From Paenibacillaceae bacterium (GTDB taxonomy: Bacteria > Bacillota > Clostridia > Lachnospirales > Lachnospiraceae), in the NCBI GenBank assembly GCA_015057705.1, contig SVDU01000015.1:78626-142625 (forward strand): DNA of 64,000 nucleotides, read 5' to 3'. A program made the position numbers and the translations under genes. Within the stretch, counting starts at the first letter, position 1, and each line of letters starts with the position of its first letter. The notes beneath the pieces were generated by a model. The model saw only the letters and a list, made by a program, of their open reading frames with translations. It did not search any database and was not told the origin of the DNA. Positions 53,516 to 62,333 of the stretch are shown piece by piece.

Positions 53516-53947
53516 GTGGGAATCAGCCTTGATAGTATGGGGTGTGGAGCATTGCTTGAAAGAGCTAATCTCGCACTGGCCCAGGTGGCAAGAAATATCA
53601 TGGATCCCAATACGGATCCGGAAAAAGCCCGTAAGGTTACAATTACTCTGACCTTTAAACCAGATAAGAGCCGAAGACATGTAAAAACATCTCTGGGAGT
53701 CAACGTCTCCCTGGCTCCGCCTCTGGCAGATGAAACAATGATGCTGATAGGTCAGGACTTAAAGACAGGGCGGATCGAAATGAATGAGTACGGGAGCAAT
53801 CAGCAGCCTGTACGGGTTGCCGGGGAATCCTACCCGGTTGCAACAGAAGAAATTCCGCCTCAGTCCAGAAACTTTGATCCAGAGACCGGAGAGATCATAG
53901 AACCGGCGCAGTACCAGAAACCAATTAATTTAAGAGAAGCAAATTAG
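53516..53947 (+). CDS. Hypothetical phage protein
   Basis: 143 aa, GTG start with GGAGGAAA upstream. Contains VTITLTFKPDKSRRHVKTSLGVNVSLAPPLADETMMLIGQD, an all-beta-like pattern, and an acidic C-terminus. Resembles a small 'replication terminator-like' protein family of Clostridia phages; not assignable with confidence. Confidence 0.65.
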   Translation: MGISLDSMGCGALLERANLALAQVARNIMDPNTDPEKARKVTITLTFKPDKSRRHVKTSLGVNVSLAPPLADETMMLIGQDLKTGRIEMNEYGSNQQPVRVAGESYPVATEEIPPQSRNFDPETGEIIEPAQYQKPINLREAN

Positions 53948-53964
53948 AGAAGGAGATCCTAAAC

Positions 53965-54708
53965 ATGGACAATTTGAAAGAAGCATTGCAGTACATTGCA
54001 GGACTTGGTGTCGATGCAGAAAAGACAGAAATACTTGATATTAACGGAAAGACCTATGCCAATAAGAACCTTACCCGGTATGACAAGATGCCAAAGGCAG
54101 ACAGAATCAAAGCCTCCACCCTCACATCTATGGTGGATTACATTTACCAGTGTAACAAGGAATTTCCTGGCAGCATAATTATACATATTGCAAGCCCCAC
54201 TAAGGTGTACCTGATGTCAGCTCTTGATAAGGAACGGGAGCGAGAGATACTGTTTGAAGTAAATGCAGAGATCTCAGAATTCCGTTTTGATCAGTGGTAC
54301 GATCAGGAACATATGATGATTGATTTACAGGCTAACTTCCAGAAGAATGAAGACCTTGAGCTGGTATTAAAAGCAGTTGGAAATATTGTTAAGAAGAATG
54401 GAGAGACCTATTCCGATGATGGCTGCTCCCAGGTCGCAACCATGAGCACAGGAATTGCAACAAAAGCAGATGTAATTGTGCCTAATCCGGTAGAATTGAT
54501 TCCATATCGCACATTCCAGGAAGTGGGGCAGCCGGCAAGTAAGTTTGTATTCCGGATCGGAGACAAAGAAGTTCCAGCCTTTAAAATTGTAGAGGCAGAG
54601 GGCGGTATTTGGAAGAACGAAGCTATTTCAAATATCAAGGCTTTCCTTATGGAGAATCTCTCTAATATGGAAACTGAAATAAGAAGTAACATTACAGTAA
54701 TCGGTTAA
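53965..54708 (+). CDS. Hypothetical phage protein (possibly DUF2303-like)
   Basis: 247 aa. Alpha/beta protein (TSMVDYIYQCNKEFPGSIIIHIASPTKVYLMS, DGCSQVATMSTGIATKADVIVPNPVELIPYRTF). DUF2303 members share the latter ATM-x-GI-x-x pattern and occur in phage replication or recombination regions. The ~110-bp gap after it holds a long hairpin (ccctccgc/gcgggg, 54760-54790). Confidence 0.55.
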   Translation: MDNLKEALQYIAGLGVDAEKTEILDINGKTYANKNLTRYDKMPKADRIKASTLTSMVDYIYQCNKEFPGSIIIHIASPTKVYLMSALDKEREREILFEVNAEISEFRFDQWYDQEHMMIDLQANFQKNEDLELVLKAVGNIVKKNGETYSDDGCSQVATMSTGIATKADVIVPNPVELIPYRTFQEVGQPASKFVFRIGDKEVPAFKIVEAEGGIWKNEAISNIKAFLMENLSNMETEIRSNITVIG

Positions 54709-54819
54709 TTGAGTTTACCTCTGTGGTTTTATATGTCACGATCTAAAACCAGTGAATTACCCTCCGCTGCCTTTCAGTAGGTGGCGGGGGATTATAAATG
54801 GAAGTAGGTGAACCGCACC

Positions 54820-55722
54820 ATGCCAAGACCCCAGAAAGAGGGTATTGACTACTTTCCGTTTGATATTGACTTCTTTTCTGACCCTAAAATAAAAATCCTG
54901 AAGGCAAGGTATGGAGTGGATGGCATTGCAATCTATGTGTATCTGTTATGTGAGATTTACCGTTCAGGATATTACATTCGATTTAATGTAGATTCCCAGT
55001 ATATTATATCGGACGATCTAAAAATGAGTCCAGATAAGGTGATGCAGGTTTTGAAATTCTTATTGGAACGGTCACTGTTTGATAATAAACTTTTCCAGTC
55101 GGACGCTGTCTTAACCTCTACCGGAATACAGAAAAGATTCCAATTTGCTGTAAAAGAAAGAGCAAAAAAGAATCCCATTGAAATAGAGGGTTTCTGGATT
55201 CTTCCAGAAGAAAAAACGGAACCCTTTATTAAAGTGAATTCATTTTTAAATAAATCAGGGAATAACGAGGATTATTCCGGGAAAAACTCTGATACTTCCC
55301 GGGAATTATCCCTAAAGGAAAGTAAAGTAAAGGAAAGTAAAGAAAATAAAAGTAAAGATATAAGCCCGGAGCTTCCAAAAAGCACCAGGCAGGAAGCGGT
55401 ATATGAACTGATATTAAATGATGGATCTTATTATCCGGTTTGCACGCAGGAGATCCAAAAGTACCGGGGACTGTATCCTGCTGTTGATATAGATCAGGAA
55501 TTTCGTAAGATGATTGGCTGGCTTGATACCCACCAACAAAACAGAAAGACAAAGCGAGGTATTAATAAATTCATAAATAGCTGGATAAGCAGAGCGCAGG
55601 ACTCGGCCAGACCTACAAGAAAGGAAGAACCGAAAAAGAATCAGTTTCAGAGTTTTCCACAGAGGGAAACGGATTATGATGCCATTGTCAACGCACAGTT
55701 AAAGGAGATGGGGAAATGTTGA
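54820..55722 (+). CDS. Phage replication initiation protein (DUF4373/DnaD-like)
   Basis: 300 aa from ATG at 54820 (AGGTGA upstream). N-terminal winged-helix region GIDYFPFDIDFFSDPKIKILKARYGVDGIAIYVYLLCEIY is the Lin1244/Lin1753 (DUF4373) N-terminal domain; a Lys/Ser-rich linker follows, then a C-terminal DnaD-like helical part. Functional counterpart of the replication gene at 14726 in element 1, but clearly diverged. Confidence 0.8.
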   Translation: MPRPQKEGIDYFPFDIDFFSDPKIKILKARYGVDGIAIYVYLLCEIYRSGYYIRFNVDSQYIISDDLKMSPDKVMQVLKFLLERSLFDNKLFQSDAVLTSTGIQKRFQFAVKERAKKNPIEIEGFWILPEEKTEPFIKVNSFLNKSGNNEDYSGKNSDTSRELSLKESKVKESKENKSKDISPELPKSTRQEAVYELILNDGSYYPVCTQEIQKYRGLYPAVDIDQEFRKMIGWLDTHQQNRKTKRGINKFINSWISRAQDSARPTRKEEPKKNQFQSFPQRETDYDAIVNAQLKEMGKC

Positions 55723-56033
55723 TAAGAAGTCAAGATAAATTACAGTTGATACCATTGGAAATAGGGAGCATATCAGCTGGTTATAAAGATTTGGAAGATA
55801 GCAAAAGGATTTATTTTTATGATGCAGGTTGTACGACTCCATCAAGCACGCTGGGTTTGTACTCAACACAAGAGAAAGCTATCAAGGTTCTGGATTTAAT
55901 ACAGGAAGCCTATGAAAACAGCTGTACTGTAGAAGCTCATATTCCAGGGTGCACCCCTTACATGGCCATACATAGCACTGTATTTAAAATGCCTAAAGAT
56001 GATGATGTGCCGGATCTGCAAGAGGAGGATTGA
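55716..56033 (+). CDS. Small hypothetical protein
   Basis: 105 aa, overlapping its neighbours at both ends. Beta strands and helix (KRIYFYDAGCTTPSSTLGLYSTQEKAIKVLDLIQEAYENS). Acidic C-terminus. No family. Confidence 0.6.
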   Translation: MLIRSQDKLQLIPLEIGSISAGYKDLEDSKRIYFYDAGCTTPSSTLGLYSTQEKAIKVLDLIQEAYENSCTVEAHIPGCTPYMAIHSTVFKMPKDDDVPDLQEED

Positions 56034-56035
56034 CC

Positions 56036-57985
56036 GTGGAAGAGATGGATCCTGTTGTCAGGCAGGAAATTGATGGAGAAGTAAAACCAGAGCCTTCCCA
56101 CTGGTATGAAGGGCATATCAGCCTGGAAGACGCAAAGACGTTTATTAAAAGCAATATAACAACGGCAGCTCGTTCTTTTATTGCCATTGGATTTTATTTG
56201 AAATGTGTCAGGGACCGGGGATTGTTTGCAGAAGATAATTATCAGGATGTCTGGGATTTTGCCAAATCAGAATATGGTATAAGCAAAAGCACAGCCAGCC
56301 GTTATATGTCTATGAATGATCGTTTCTCTGAGAACGGAAACAGTCCCAACATATGTGAAGAGTACCGAGCATTTGGAAAAAGTCAGCTGCAGGAAATGCT
56401 ATATCTGGAGGATGAACAGCTGGAACAGGTAAAGCCAGGGGACAGAGTTGAAGATATCCGGAATTTACGAAGACCCAAGGAGATCCCATACATAGAGCTA
56501 CCTGGACAAATGGATTTTGAAATAGACTTTCCTGATATTCTGCCTCCGGATCAGATAGAGCAGCCGGTGACATTACAGAAGCAAACCTTTGAAATAAATG
56601 TGGAAGATCTGCTGTCTGGAAATGAAAAGGGGGGCGTTGCGATATCGCAACAGGCAGAGAAAGAGATAAGTTCAAGCAAGAGCGGTTGCATAACCGGATT
56701 AAGCCCTTACGGAAGTTGCGTATGTTGTGGAGCAAATGGAGTGGAATGTTGTAGTCAGTGTGGTGAATCCTGTAATGGTAGATGCGGTTGGTTAGAAGAT
56801 CAACCAAAAGAGGAGGTTTTGGAAAGGGAGAATAACCATAACTTTACAGCTACCCCATTTGGATGTCCTTATAGGGAAGGTTATTCCTGCACAGTTCCAA
56901 TAGAAAATAGATCGTATCCAGGTAATGGATATAACTGCGGATCCTCTTGCTGCTGGTCATGTAAGTTTCATGGAGCATGTAAGCTGGAATGTAATGCGTC
57001 TGCTGGTCGTAACGGATCTCTACCAGAATATGATGCTGCATGGTTTGTAAACGAATGGGGAAAGCGGGTTCCGGAGGAGCTGAAAGGCGTACTAAAGGAG
57101 TGTAAAGAGCAGGAGAATAATTCGGATCGAGCCAAAGCTGTACAGAAATATTTAGCACCTTATGGTTATCACGGCACGGGGTGTGGTGATTACGATTTTA
57201 CCTATCATGGATTTGCCGGCGGAATAGATCTCAAAATCGGCAAGGTAGATACCCACTTAAAGTATGGTCGGTTTGTGCAGGAACTTATGAACCTGTTTCC
57301 GGACTTTGAAGAACCTGTAAGCGAAGAGCCTGAAAGCGTACCAGAACAGGAGGAAAGTGTACCGGAATATACTGAAAACGTAATTGATGGAGAATATGAG
57401 GAAGTCACCCCAGAGCCGACGAGTCCTTTTGTTTATAGCTTAGAGGATATTAGAGAGGAAACAAATTTCCTGAAAGAGCAATTAAAGCTGTTAGGTGATG
57501 AGGACAGTAACCTTAAATTCGCACGGAAACTCAGAATGCAGTATGATGCCATTCTTCTGGTTAAGAAAGAATTTGAAAATTATCTGAACCGGCAAGATGA
57601 TGAGCCAGAGGAGCCTGAATATCCAGAACAGCCAGAACTTCCCCTCCTGAAGAACAATGATCAGCGCGCAGCTTTCATAGATGCCTATGAGACATGGCCG
57701 ATATGGATCGAAACCAAAGAAACCGGAGAACGCTATTACCGGTATGATCTATCAGAAAAGGCTGCCATTGTGGTAAAGGTATACTGGAAGCATTCCTGGG
57801 AGAGCTATAAAGAATCCAAGGATTATGAATACGGCGCACAACAGTATTACCTTATGGGAGTGAAATCAGAGTGGTGCAAGGGTAAGAATGTTTATGTACA
57901 AGATGATACCAGGAGTTTTTATGAGTGTAGCACAAACCGATCAGCTCTGGTGGAATACTTAAAAGATTTTCAGAAAAGTAAATGA
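56036..57985 (+). CDS. Large Cys-rich phage protein (649 aa)
   Basis: GTG at 56036 (GGAGG at 56024-56028). N-terminal ~110 residues (SITTAARSFIAIGFYLKCVRDRGLFAEDNYQDVWDFAKSEYGISKSTASRYM) resemble a ParB/DUF3102-like DNA-binding helix bundle. The middle holds two Cys clusters (CVCCGANGVECCSQCGESC and CGSSCCWSCKFHGACKLEC), likely zinc modules. The C-terminal third is Glu/Pro-rich, then a ~90-residue conserved end. It carries the palindrome at 56634. Perhaps a DNA-binding regulator with zinc domains. No firm function. Confidence 0.65.
   Translation: MEEMDPVVRQEIDGEVKPEPSHWYEGHISLEDAKTFIKSNITTAARSFIAIGFYLKCVRDRGLFAEDNYQDVWDFAKSEYGISKSTASRYMSMNDRFSENGNSPNICEEYRAFGKSQLQEMLYLEDEQLEQVKPGDRVEDIRNLRRPKEIPYIELPGQMDFEIDFPDILPPDQIEQPVTLQKQTFEINVEDLLSGNEKGGVAISQQAEKEISSSKSGCITGLSPYGSCVCCGANGVECCSQCGESCNGRCGWLEDQPKEEVLERENNHNFTATPFGCPYREGYSCTVPIENRSYPGNGYNCGSSCCWSCKFHGACKLECNASAGRNGSLPEYDAAWFVNEWGKRVPEELKGVLKECKEQENNSDRAKAVQKYLAPYGYHGTGCGDYDFTYHGFAGGIDLKIGKVDTHLKYGRFVQELMNLFPDFEEPVSEEPESVPEQEESVPEYTENVIDGEYEEVTPEPTSPFVYSLEDIREETNFLKEQLKLLGDEDSNLKFARKLRMQYDAILLVKKEFENYLNRQDDEPEEPEYPEQPELPLLKNNDQRAAFIDAYETWPIWIETKETGERYYRYDLSEKAAIVVKVYWKHSWESYKESKDYEYGAQQYYLMGVKSEWCKGKNVYVQDDTRSFYECSTNRSALVEYLKDFQKSK
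56634..56654. repeat. Shared palindrome, copy in element 2
   Basis: The same 21-mer (core TTGCGATATCGCAA plus gcg and cagg flanks) as at 16923-16943. Here it is coding (GVAISQQA) in the large Cys-rich gene. Confidence 0.7.
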
Positions 57986-58231
57986 TCTCTGTAAAAAGGG
58001 AGGAGCCGGTAAGATCGGGGGAATCCTACCGGCTGAAGTATGAAAAAAAGTATTTATATAAAAGGTTGTTTGCCTCTTTACAAGTATTAATATACCGGGG
58101 AAATGTGACGGGAATTTGATGGATCTGTGAAGAGATTGTGAAAGAACTTGGCACATTGAAATCTTAATATTGATAGTTAGTAGGCTTTTAGTTATTATAA
58201 TATTATTAAAAATGATTATAGGAGAAAAGAC

Positions 58232-58483
58232 ATGCTCAAAATTAAATTAACAATAATTGAAAGTAAATGTCGTGGTGGATATCATAAAGCAGGTGAAAGT
58301 TTTTATGTTGAAGATTTGTGCCCACCAATATGCCATGAGCTTTGGAATAGTGCATATCCTATGATATACGCACTACAAAATGGCGCTGTATTAGATTATG
58401 GCGAAGGCAAAGACACTCAGTTTGATATTAAATGTCCAGATGGAGGACGGGTAATATTACACGGAAAATTGGTTGAAAATTAA
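58232..58483 (+). CDS. TIGR04076-family small protein
   Basis: 83 aa, ATAGGAGAAAA upstream. Matches the TIGR04076 pattern: KIKLTIIESKC-GGYHKAGESFYVEDLCPPICHELWNSAYPMIYALQNGAVLDYG, ending in a CPD-G-VILHGKL segment. Not phage-typical, AT-rich, with its own promoter gap and terminator, so a moron gene. Function unknown. Confidence 0.8.
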   Translation: MLKIKLTIIESKCRGGYHKAGESFYVEDLCPPICHELWNSAYPMIYALQNGAVLDYGEGKDTQFDIKCPDGGRVILHGKLVEN

Positions 58484-58501
58484 TATAGTAAATACATTCT
58501 A

Positions 58502-58538
58502 AACTACCAACTATCAGTATTAAGCTGGTAGTTTTTTT
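58502..58538 (+). terminator. Terminator after the TIGR04076 gene
   Basis: aactacca ... tggtagtt followed by a T7 run. Confidence 0.9.
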
Positions 58539-58565
58539 ATTGCCAGAAAAAGAAAGGAGATTAAG

Positions 58566-58742
58566 TTGGTAGAACAGAATGAAATGCTAAAGATCGTCAC
58601 TCCTATGATGGAGCATGTATGCGATCATCTGTGCCGGTTCCCCTGGGAAATTGGACGCAAGGAAGATCTGGAAGAGGTATGCGCCAATTGCCAGATGGAT
58701 CAATATACAAACCGTATTCTGAATGGAAGTTTGGGACTATGA
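58566..58742 (+). CDS. Small Cys-rich phage protein
   Basis: 58 aa from TTG at 58566 (AAAGGAG upstream). HVCDHLCRFPWEIGRKEDLEEVCANCQM carries a C-x3-C ... C-x2-C pattern; similar small proteins recur in Clostridia phages. Ends by overlapping the next start. Confidence 0.6.
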   Translation: MVEQNEMLKIVTPMMEHVCDHLCRFPWEIGRKEDLEEVCANCQMDQYTNRILNGSLGL

Positions 58743-58903
58743 TCGGAAGCAATGAAGGCCTGATCGGGATCCTGCTTAGCAGTGGTGAATACATAGACGT
58801 TCCCCAGGAGCGGGTGAGAATTGTATCAGTGGAGGTGGAGAAAGATGAAAAAGAAAACCAAGAGTCCGGCAGAGCAGTTGGCAGTATTCCTCAATTTTGT
58901 TGA
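58739..58903 (+). CDS. Small hypothetical protein
   Basis: 54 aa, ATG at 58739 overlapping the previous stop (ATGA). Beta strands (GLIGILLSSGEYIDVPQERVRIVSVEV) and an acidic tail. A longer upstream extension of the frame has no ribosome site. Confidence 0.5.
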   Translation: MIGSNEGLIGILLSSGEYIDVPQERVRIVSVEVEKDEKENQESGRAVGSIPQFC

Positions 58904-59222
58904 TCAGTGCATGGCAGAATATCGTCTCGCCTGCGATATGGTAAGTCAAGAGGACAAGCGTCTGCAGGATTTGCTTCATGGGATAGAGTTCTCCGAAAAC
59001 AGACCAGAGGCAGATAAGGAATTAACAAAGCTTCGCAGAAGCCGTAAGGTGCGCAGAGAAAATAAAGATGCTGTGAAACGGTATCAGCTTATTGTGGAGT
59101 TTTTCAATGATCAGAATAATAAAGCAACGCTTAATAAGATGCGGCAACTCCTGGGAAGACAGAGGAAGGAAGAGGAGTTTCTTAATGGTAAGCGGTTTTA
59201 TAAGCCAAGGGCGAACAGCTGA
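58845..59222 (+). CDS. Helical phage protein
   Basis: 125 aa from ATG at 58845 (GGAGGTGGAG upstream). All-helical, basic C-terminal half (LTKLRRSRKVRRENKDAVKRYQLIVEFFN). It precedes the ArpU-like regulator and may work with it. No family certain. Confidence 0.65.
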   Translation: MKKKTKSPAEQLAVFLNFVDQCMAEYRLACDMVSQEDKRLQDLLHGIEFSENRPEADKELTKLRRSRKVRRENKDAVKRYQLIVEFFNDQNNKATLNKMRQLLGRQRKEEEFLNGKRFYKPRANS

Positions 59223-59240
59223 CAGTAGGGAGGTGGTAGA

Positions 59241-59654
59241 TTGGATATTAAAATAACTAAAAGAATCCTGGAGGATTATAAAAAACTAAAGCGGGAAATT
59301 CCCATTCTGGAAGCAGAACTGCAGGAGATGATTACAACAGAAGCAGGAATGGGGAATGATACTATTTTTGATTATCGGGACGGTTATCCCAAGCCCCAGA
59401 GTGTTATTGGCTTTAATTGGCCATTATACGAAAACAGGAAAAAGGTTTTGGAACGTAAGAAGGAAAAGCGAAAGGCAGTAGAAAAATGGATTGACGCCAT
59501 TGAGGACGGGCAGACCCGTTGTGTTTTTCGCATGAGGTACATAGATGATATGAACTGGGTAAAGATAGCTGCAAAGACTGGGTACAAGGGCAATCATGAT
59601 TATCCAAGGCTCTATATCCGCGATAAATATTTAAAAGAGTCTGGAATTAAGTAA
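59241..59654 (+). CDS. ArpU/RinA-like late transcription regulator
   Basis: 137 aa, TTG start with GGGAGGTGG. N-terminal coiled helix, then a sigma-region-4-like helix-turn-helix: CVFRMRYIDDMNWVKIAAKTGYKGNHDYPRLYIRDKYLK. Proteins of this kind (ArpU, RinA, DUF1492) switch on the phage late genes, which should follow to the right of the cargo island. Confidence 0.8.
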   Translation: MDIKITKRILEDYKKLKREIPILEAELQEMITTEAGMGNDTIFDYRDGYPKPQSVIGFNWPLYENRKKVLERKKEKRKAVEKWIDAIEDGQTRCVFRMRYIDDMNWVKIAAKTGYKGNHDYPRLYIRDKYLKESGIK

Positions 59655-59698
59655 AAATATCGTTTATATCGATAATATCGATTTAGAATACAATTAGA

Positions 59699-59729
59699 TA
59701 AAAGGGTCTCCTACCGGAGGTCCTTTTTT
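59699..59729 (+). terminator. Terminator before the methylase gene
   Basis: aagggtctcc ... ggaggtccttttt with a short loop and T run. Confidence 0.8.
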
Positions 59730-59777
59730 AAACCCCGACAGGAATTTTGTTACCGTCATTTGAGAGGAGATGGTAAC

Positions 59778-60530
59778 ATGAATAGTTTTATTAGTTGGAT
59801 AGGTGGCAAGAAACTTCTGAGGAAAAAGGTTTTAGAGCAATTCCCAGATCCAGAATCTTATAACCGGTATGTTGAGGTATTTGGTGGAGCGGGCTGGGTA
59901 TTATTTTCCCGAGACAAACATGCGCCTATGGAGGTATTTAACGATGTAAATGGTGAGTTGATTAATTTATACAGGATAGTGAAGCATCACCCGGAAGCCT
60001 TACAGGACGAGCTGGAATGGCTGTTGATGTCAAGGGAACAGTTCTTTGATGAATTGAACCGTAATACCAGGGGGCTGACTGATATACAAAGAGCCGCGAG
60101 GTTTTTCTATATAATCAAAGAGAGCTTCGGAGCAGATTGCAGATCATTTGGTGTTAGACCGAGAGATTTGCAGAAAACAATTGATTACTTGAAAGAGGTA
60201 TCTGGCCGCTTAAACAAAGTCGTTATTGAAAATCAGGACTTTGAACGGTTGATTAAGACATATGATAGCCCTGATGCCCTATTCTATCTGGACCCACCGT
60301 ACTATGAAGCAGAAAAGTATTATCCGGATCGGTTTAACCCTGAAGATCATGAACGGCTGCGGGAATGCCTGGTCAATATTAAGGGAAAATTTGTATTGTC
60401 CTATAATGACTGTCAGCAGATCAGGGATCTCTATGAAGGATTTACGGTCGTTGAGGTTGATCGGGCGGACAACTTGGTGAATAAGAGCCAGAGCCGGAGG
60501 TATAAAGAGCTTATTATCAAGAATATTTAA
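59778..60530 (+). CDS. dam: Dam-type DNA adenine methylase
   Basis: 250 aa from ATG at 59778 (GAGAGGAGATGG upstream). SAM-binding WIGGKKLLRKKV and VEVFGGAGWVLF motifs; catalytic FYLDPPYYE (~170). N6-adenine methyltransferase of the D12 (Dam/GATC-like) class, likely protecting phage DNA or regulating late expression. Target site unknown. Confidence 0.92.
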   Translation: MNSFISWIGGKKLLRKKVLEQFPDPESYNRYVEVFGGAGWVLFSRDKHAPMEVFNDVNGELINLYRIVKHHPEALQDELEWLLMSREQFFDELNRNTRGLTDIQRAARFFYIIKESFGADCRSFGVRPRDLQKTIDYLKEVSGRLNKVVIENQDFERLIKTYDSPDALFYLDPPYYEAEKYYPDRFNPEDHERLRECLVNIKGKFVLSYNDCQQIRDLYEGFTVVEVDRADNLVNKSQSRRYKELIIKNI

Positions 60531-60658
60531 TAGAAATATACGTCTGGCGGTTAGGTGTTACAGCCTAACGGCCGATTCGCCCGGTTAGACTCTCCCAAGA
60601 CATTCCTGGATGCAAAGGCTCCTGGCTTATAGCTAGGGGCTATATTTATGTAAATTGA

Positions 60659-60687
60659 TTGACAAATAAATATTATAATATTACTAT
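60659..60687 (+). promoter_or_regulatory. Promoter of the kinase/GNAT/ASCH operon
   Basis: TTGACA at 60659-60664, 17-bp spacer, TACTAT at 60682-60687. The gap 60531-60750 also has a gttagg/cctaac hairpin near 60551. Confidence 0.7.
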
Positions 60688-60750
60688 TTATATATATTTT
60701 ATTATCATAATCATATTTGCTTATTAGTATATTCAGAGGGGGGGATATAT

Positions 60751-61281
60751 ATGAGTTCAATAGCATTCCTATCAGGTATTCATGGGGTAGGTAAGGGATA
60801 TTTAGGGAAAAAAATATCTGAATCTATGAATGTATCAATTTATACTGCCAGTGATCTAATACGACAGTATGGCCAGCAGGCTTTAGATGGTAAAATAGTT
60901 CCAAACATAAATAGAAATCAAGATTTGTTAATATCAGCAATTCATGAAATTATTCCAAGTAATGAAGATTTTATTCTTGATGGACATTTGTGCTTAATCT
61001 CAAAAAATAATGAAATCAGTAGAATCCCTAAAACGACATATGAAAGCCTAGGGTTGAAAATCATGATAGTACTTATGGACAATCCTAAAGAAATAGCAAA
61101 TCGTTTGTTTAAAAGGGATAATAAAGTTTATGATGAAGCTTTCTTAGAGTCTTTTCAAGCGGAAGAGGTTAGATACGCAAAAGAGCTGTGTAATGAATTA
61201 AATATTGAATTACTGGTTTGTGAAATGGACGTTACTAAGATAGAAAATTTTATTAAAAAACATTTTTTGGGGGATGAATAA
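60751..61281 (+). CDS. Adenylate-kinase-like P-loop protein
   Basis: 176 aa, strong GAGGGGGGG site. P-loop GIHGVGKGYL (residues 8-17) has the G-x2-G-x-GKG form of adenylate-kinase-like NMP kinases, with Tyr in place of the usual Thr. Later VLMDNPKEIANRLFKRDN is the usual lid/R-rich block. It may phosphorylate a small molecule or nucleotide, or act as a regulatory NTPase. Starts a tightly packed operon with the GNAT-PUA and ASCH genes (2-nt gap to the next). Confidence 0.8.
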   Translation: MSSIAFLSGIHGVGKGYLGKKISESMNVSIYTASDLIRQYGQQALDGKIVPNINRNQDLLISAIHEIIPSNEDFILDGHLCLISKNNEISRIPKTTYESLGLKIMIVLMDNPKEIANRLFKRDNKVYDEAFLESFQAEEVRYAKELCNELNIELLVCEMDVTKIENFIKKHFLGDE

Positions 61282-61283
61282 AC

Positions 61284-62333
61284 ATGGGGAACAATTTAGA
61301 GTATGAACGTTTTGAGGATATTAATTTACAAGATGATTTTTTTGATTCTTTAAAAGAAGATTATTGTGATTTTGAACAATGGTTTAATCGTAAAAGAGAT
61401 AACAAAGCATTTGTTCATTATGAAGGTAATAAAATAGACGGTTTTTTATATTTTAAATTAGAAGATGACAACGTAACGGATGTAGAGCCACCTATCTGTG
61501 CTAAAAAAATTGTAAAGATCGGAACTTTCAAGATTAATCCCCATGGGACCAGGTTGGGTGAACGTTTTATAAAAAAGGCTTTGGATTTTGCAATTTCCCA
61601 AAATGCTGACTTATGCTACTTGACAATATTTGAGAAACATGAGGCATTAATAAAATTACTTATTAAATATGGTTTTATGTATTCTGGAATAAAAAACACT
61701 TCAGATGGTAGAGAATTAGTCTTAGTTAAAAATTTGAAAACTGTAAGTGGAAATATAGTATATGATTATCCTCTTATTAATACAAATGAAAGGCGAAAGT
61801 TTTTAATAAGTATATACCCCCAATATCATTCAGCTATGTTTCCCGATTCTATTTTAAAAAATGAAGATAGTAATATAATTTCTGATGTCACATATACTAA
61901 CTCTATTCATAAGATATATGTTTGCAGAATGAATGATATTAGAAGTTTAAGAAAAGGTGATATTTTAGTCATCTACAGGACGAAACCAGAAGGCAGGTCA
62001 GCAGAATATTCATCTGTTGCAACTTCAATATGTGTAGTTGAGAAAGTAAGAAATCAAAATGAATTTACAGATTTTGAAGAATTTTATAAATATGCAAGCA
62101 GATATAGTATATTTGATAAGGAAGATTTAGAGCATTGGTATTCAAAAGGTGGATGTTATGTAATTAAAATGTTATATAATGCTGCCTTAAAAAAGCGTCC
62201 AACAAGAAAAACATTAATAGAAACGGTTGGATTAAATAGAGATATATATTGGGGATTTACTAAGCTCACTGATGAGCAGTTTGAAAGAATAATAGAGGTT
62301 GGTGAAATTGATGAAGGCATTATTATCCATTAA
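61284..62333 (+). CDS. GNAT acetyltransferase fused to a PUA/EVE-like domain
   Basis: 349 aa. N-terminal ~150 residues are a GNAT fold: KIVKIGTFKINPHGTRLGERFIKKALDFA (acetyl-CoA-binding region) and LITYLTIFEKHEALIKLLIKYGFMYSG pattern with KYGF near its end. The C-terminal ~190 residues (SLRKGDILVIYRTKPEGRSAEYSSVATSICVVEKV ... GGCYVIKMLYNA) resemble a PUA-like RNA-binding domain (EVE/ASCH-like). The acetyltransferase could therefore act on tRNA/aa-tRNA or a nucleotide. Overlaps the ASCH gene by 23 nt. Confidence 0.75.
   Translation: MGNNLEYERFEDINLQDDFFDSLKEDYCDFEQWFNRKRDNKAFVHYEGNKIDGFLYFKLEDDNVTDVEPPICAKKIVKIGTFKINPHGTRLGERFIKKALDFAISQNADLCYLTIFEKHEALIKLLIKYGFMYSGIKNTSDGRELVLVKNLKTVSGNIVYDYPLINTNERRKFLISIYPQYHSAMFPDSILKNEDSNIISDVTYTNSIHKIYVCRMNDIRSLRKGDILVIYRTKPEGRSAEYSSVATSICVVEKVRNQNEFTDFEEFYKYASRYSIFDKEDLEHWYSKGGCYVIKMLYNAALKKRPTRKTLIETVGLNRDIYWGFTKLTDEQFERIIEVGEIDEGIIIH

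Noticed and set aside
60531..60750. Second tRNA-like or att structure after the methylase
   Set aside because: Only a short gttagg/cctaac hairpin; no cloverleaf and no matching repeat.
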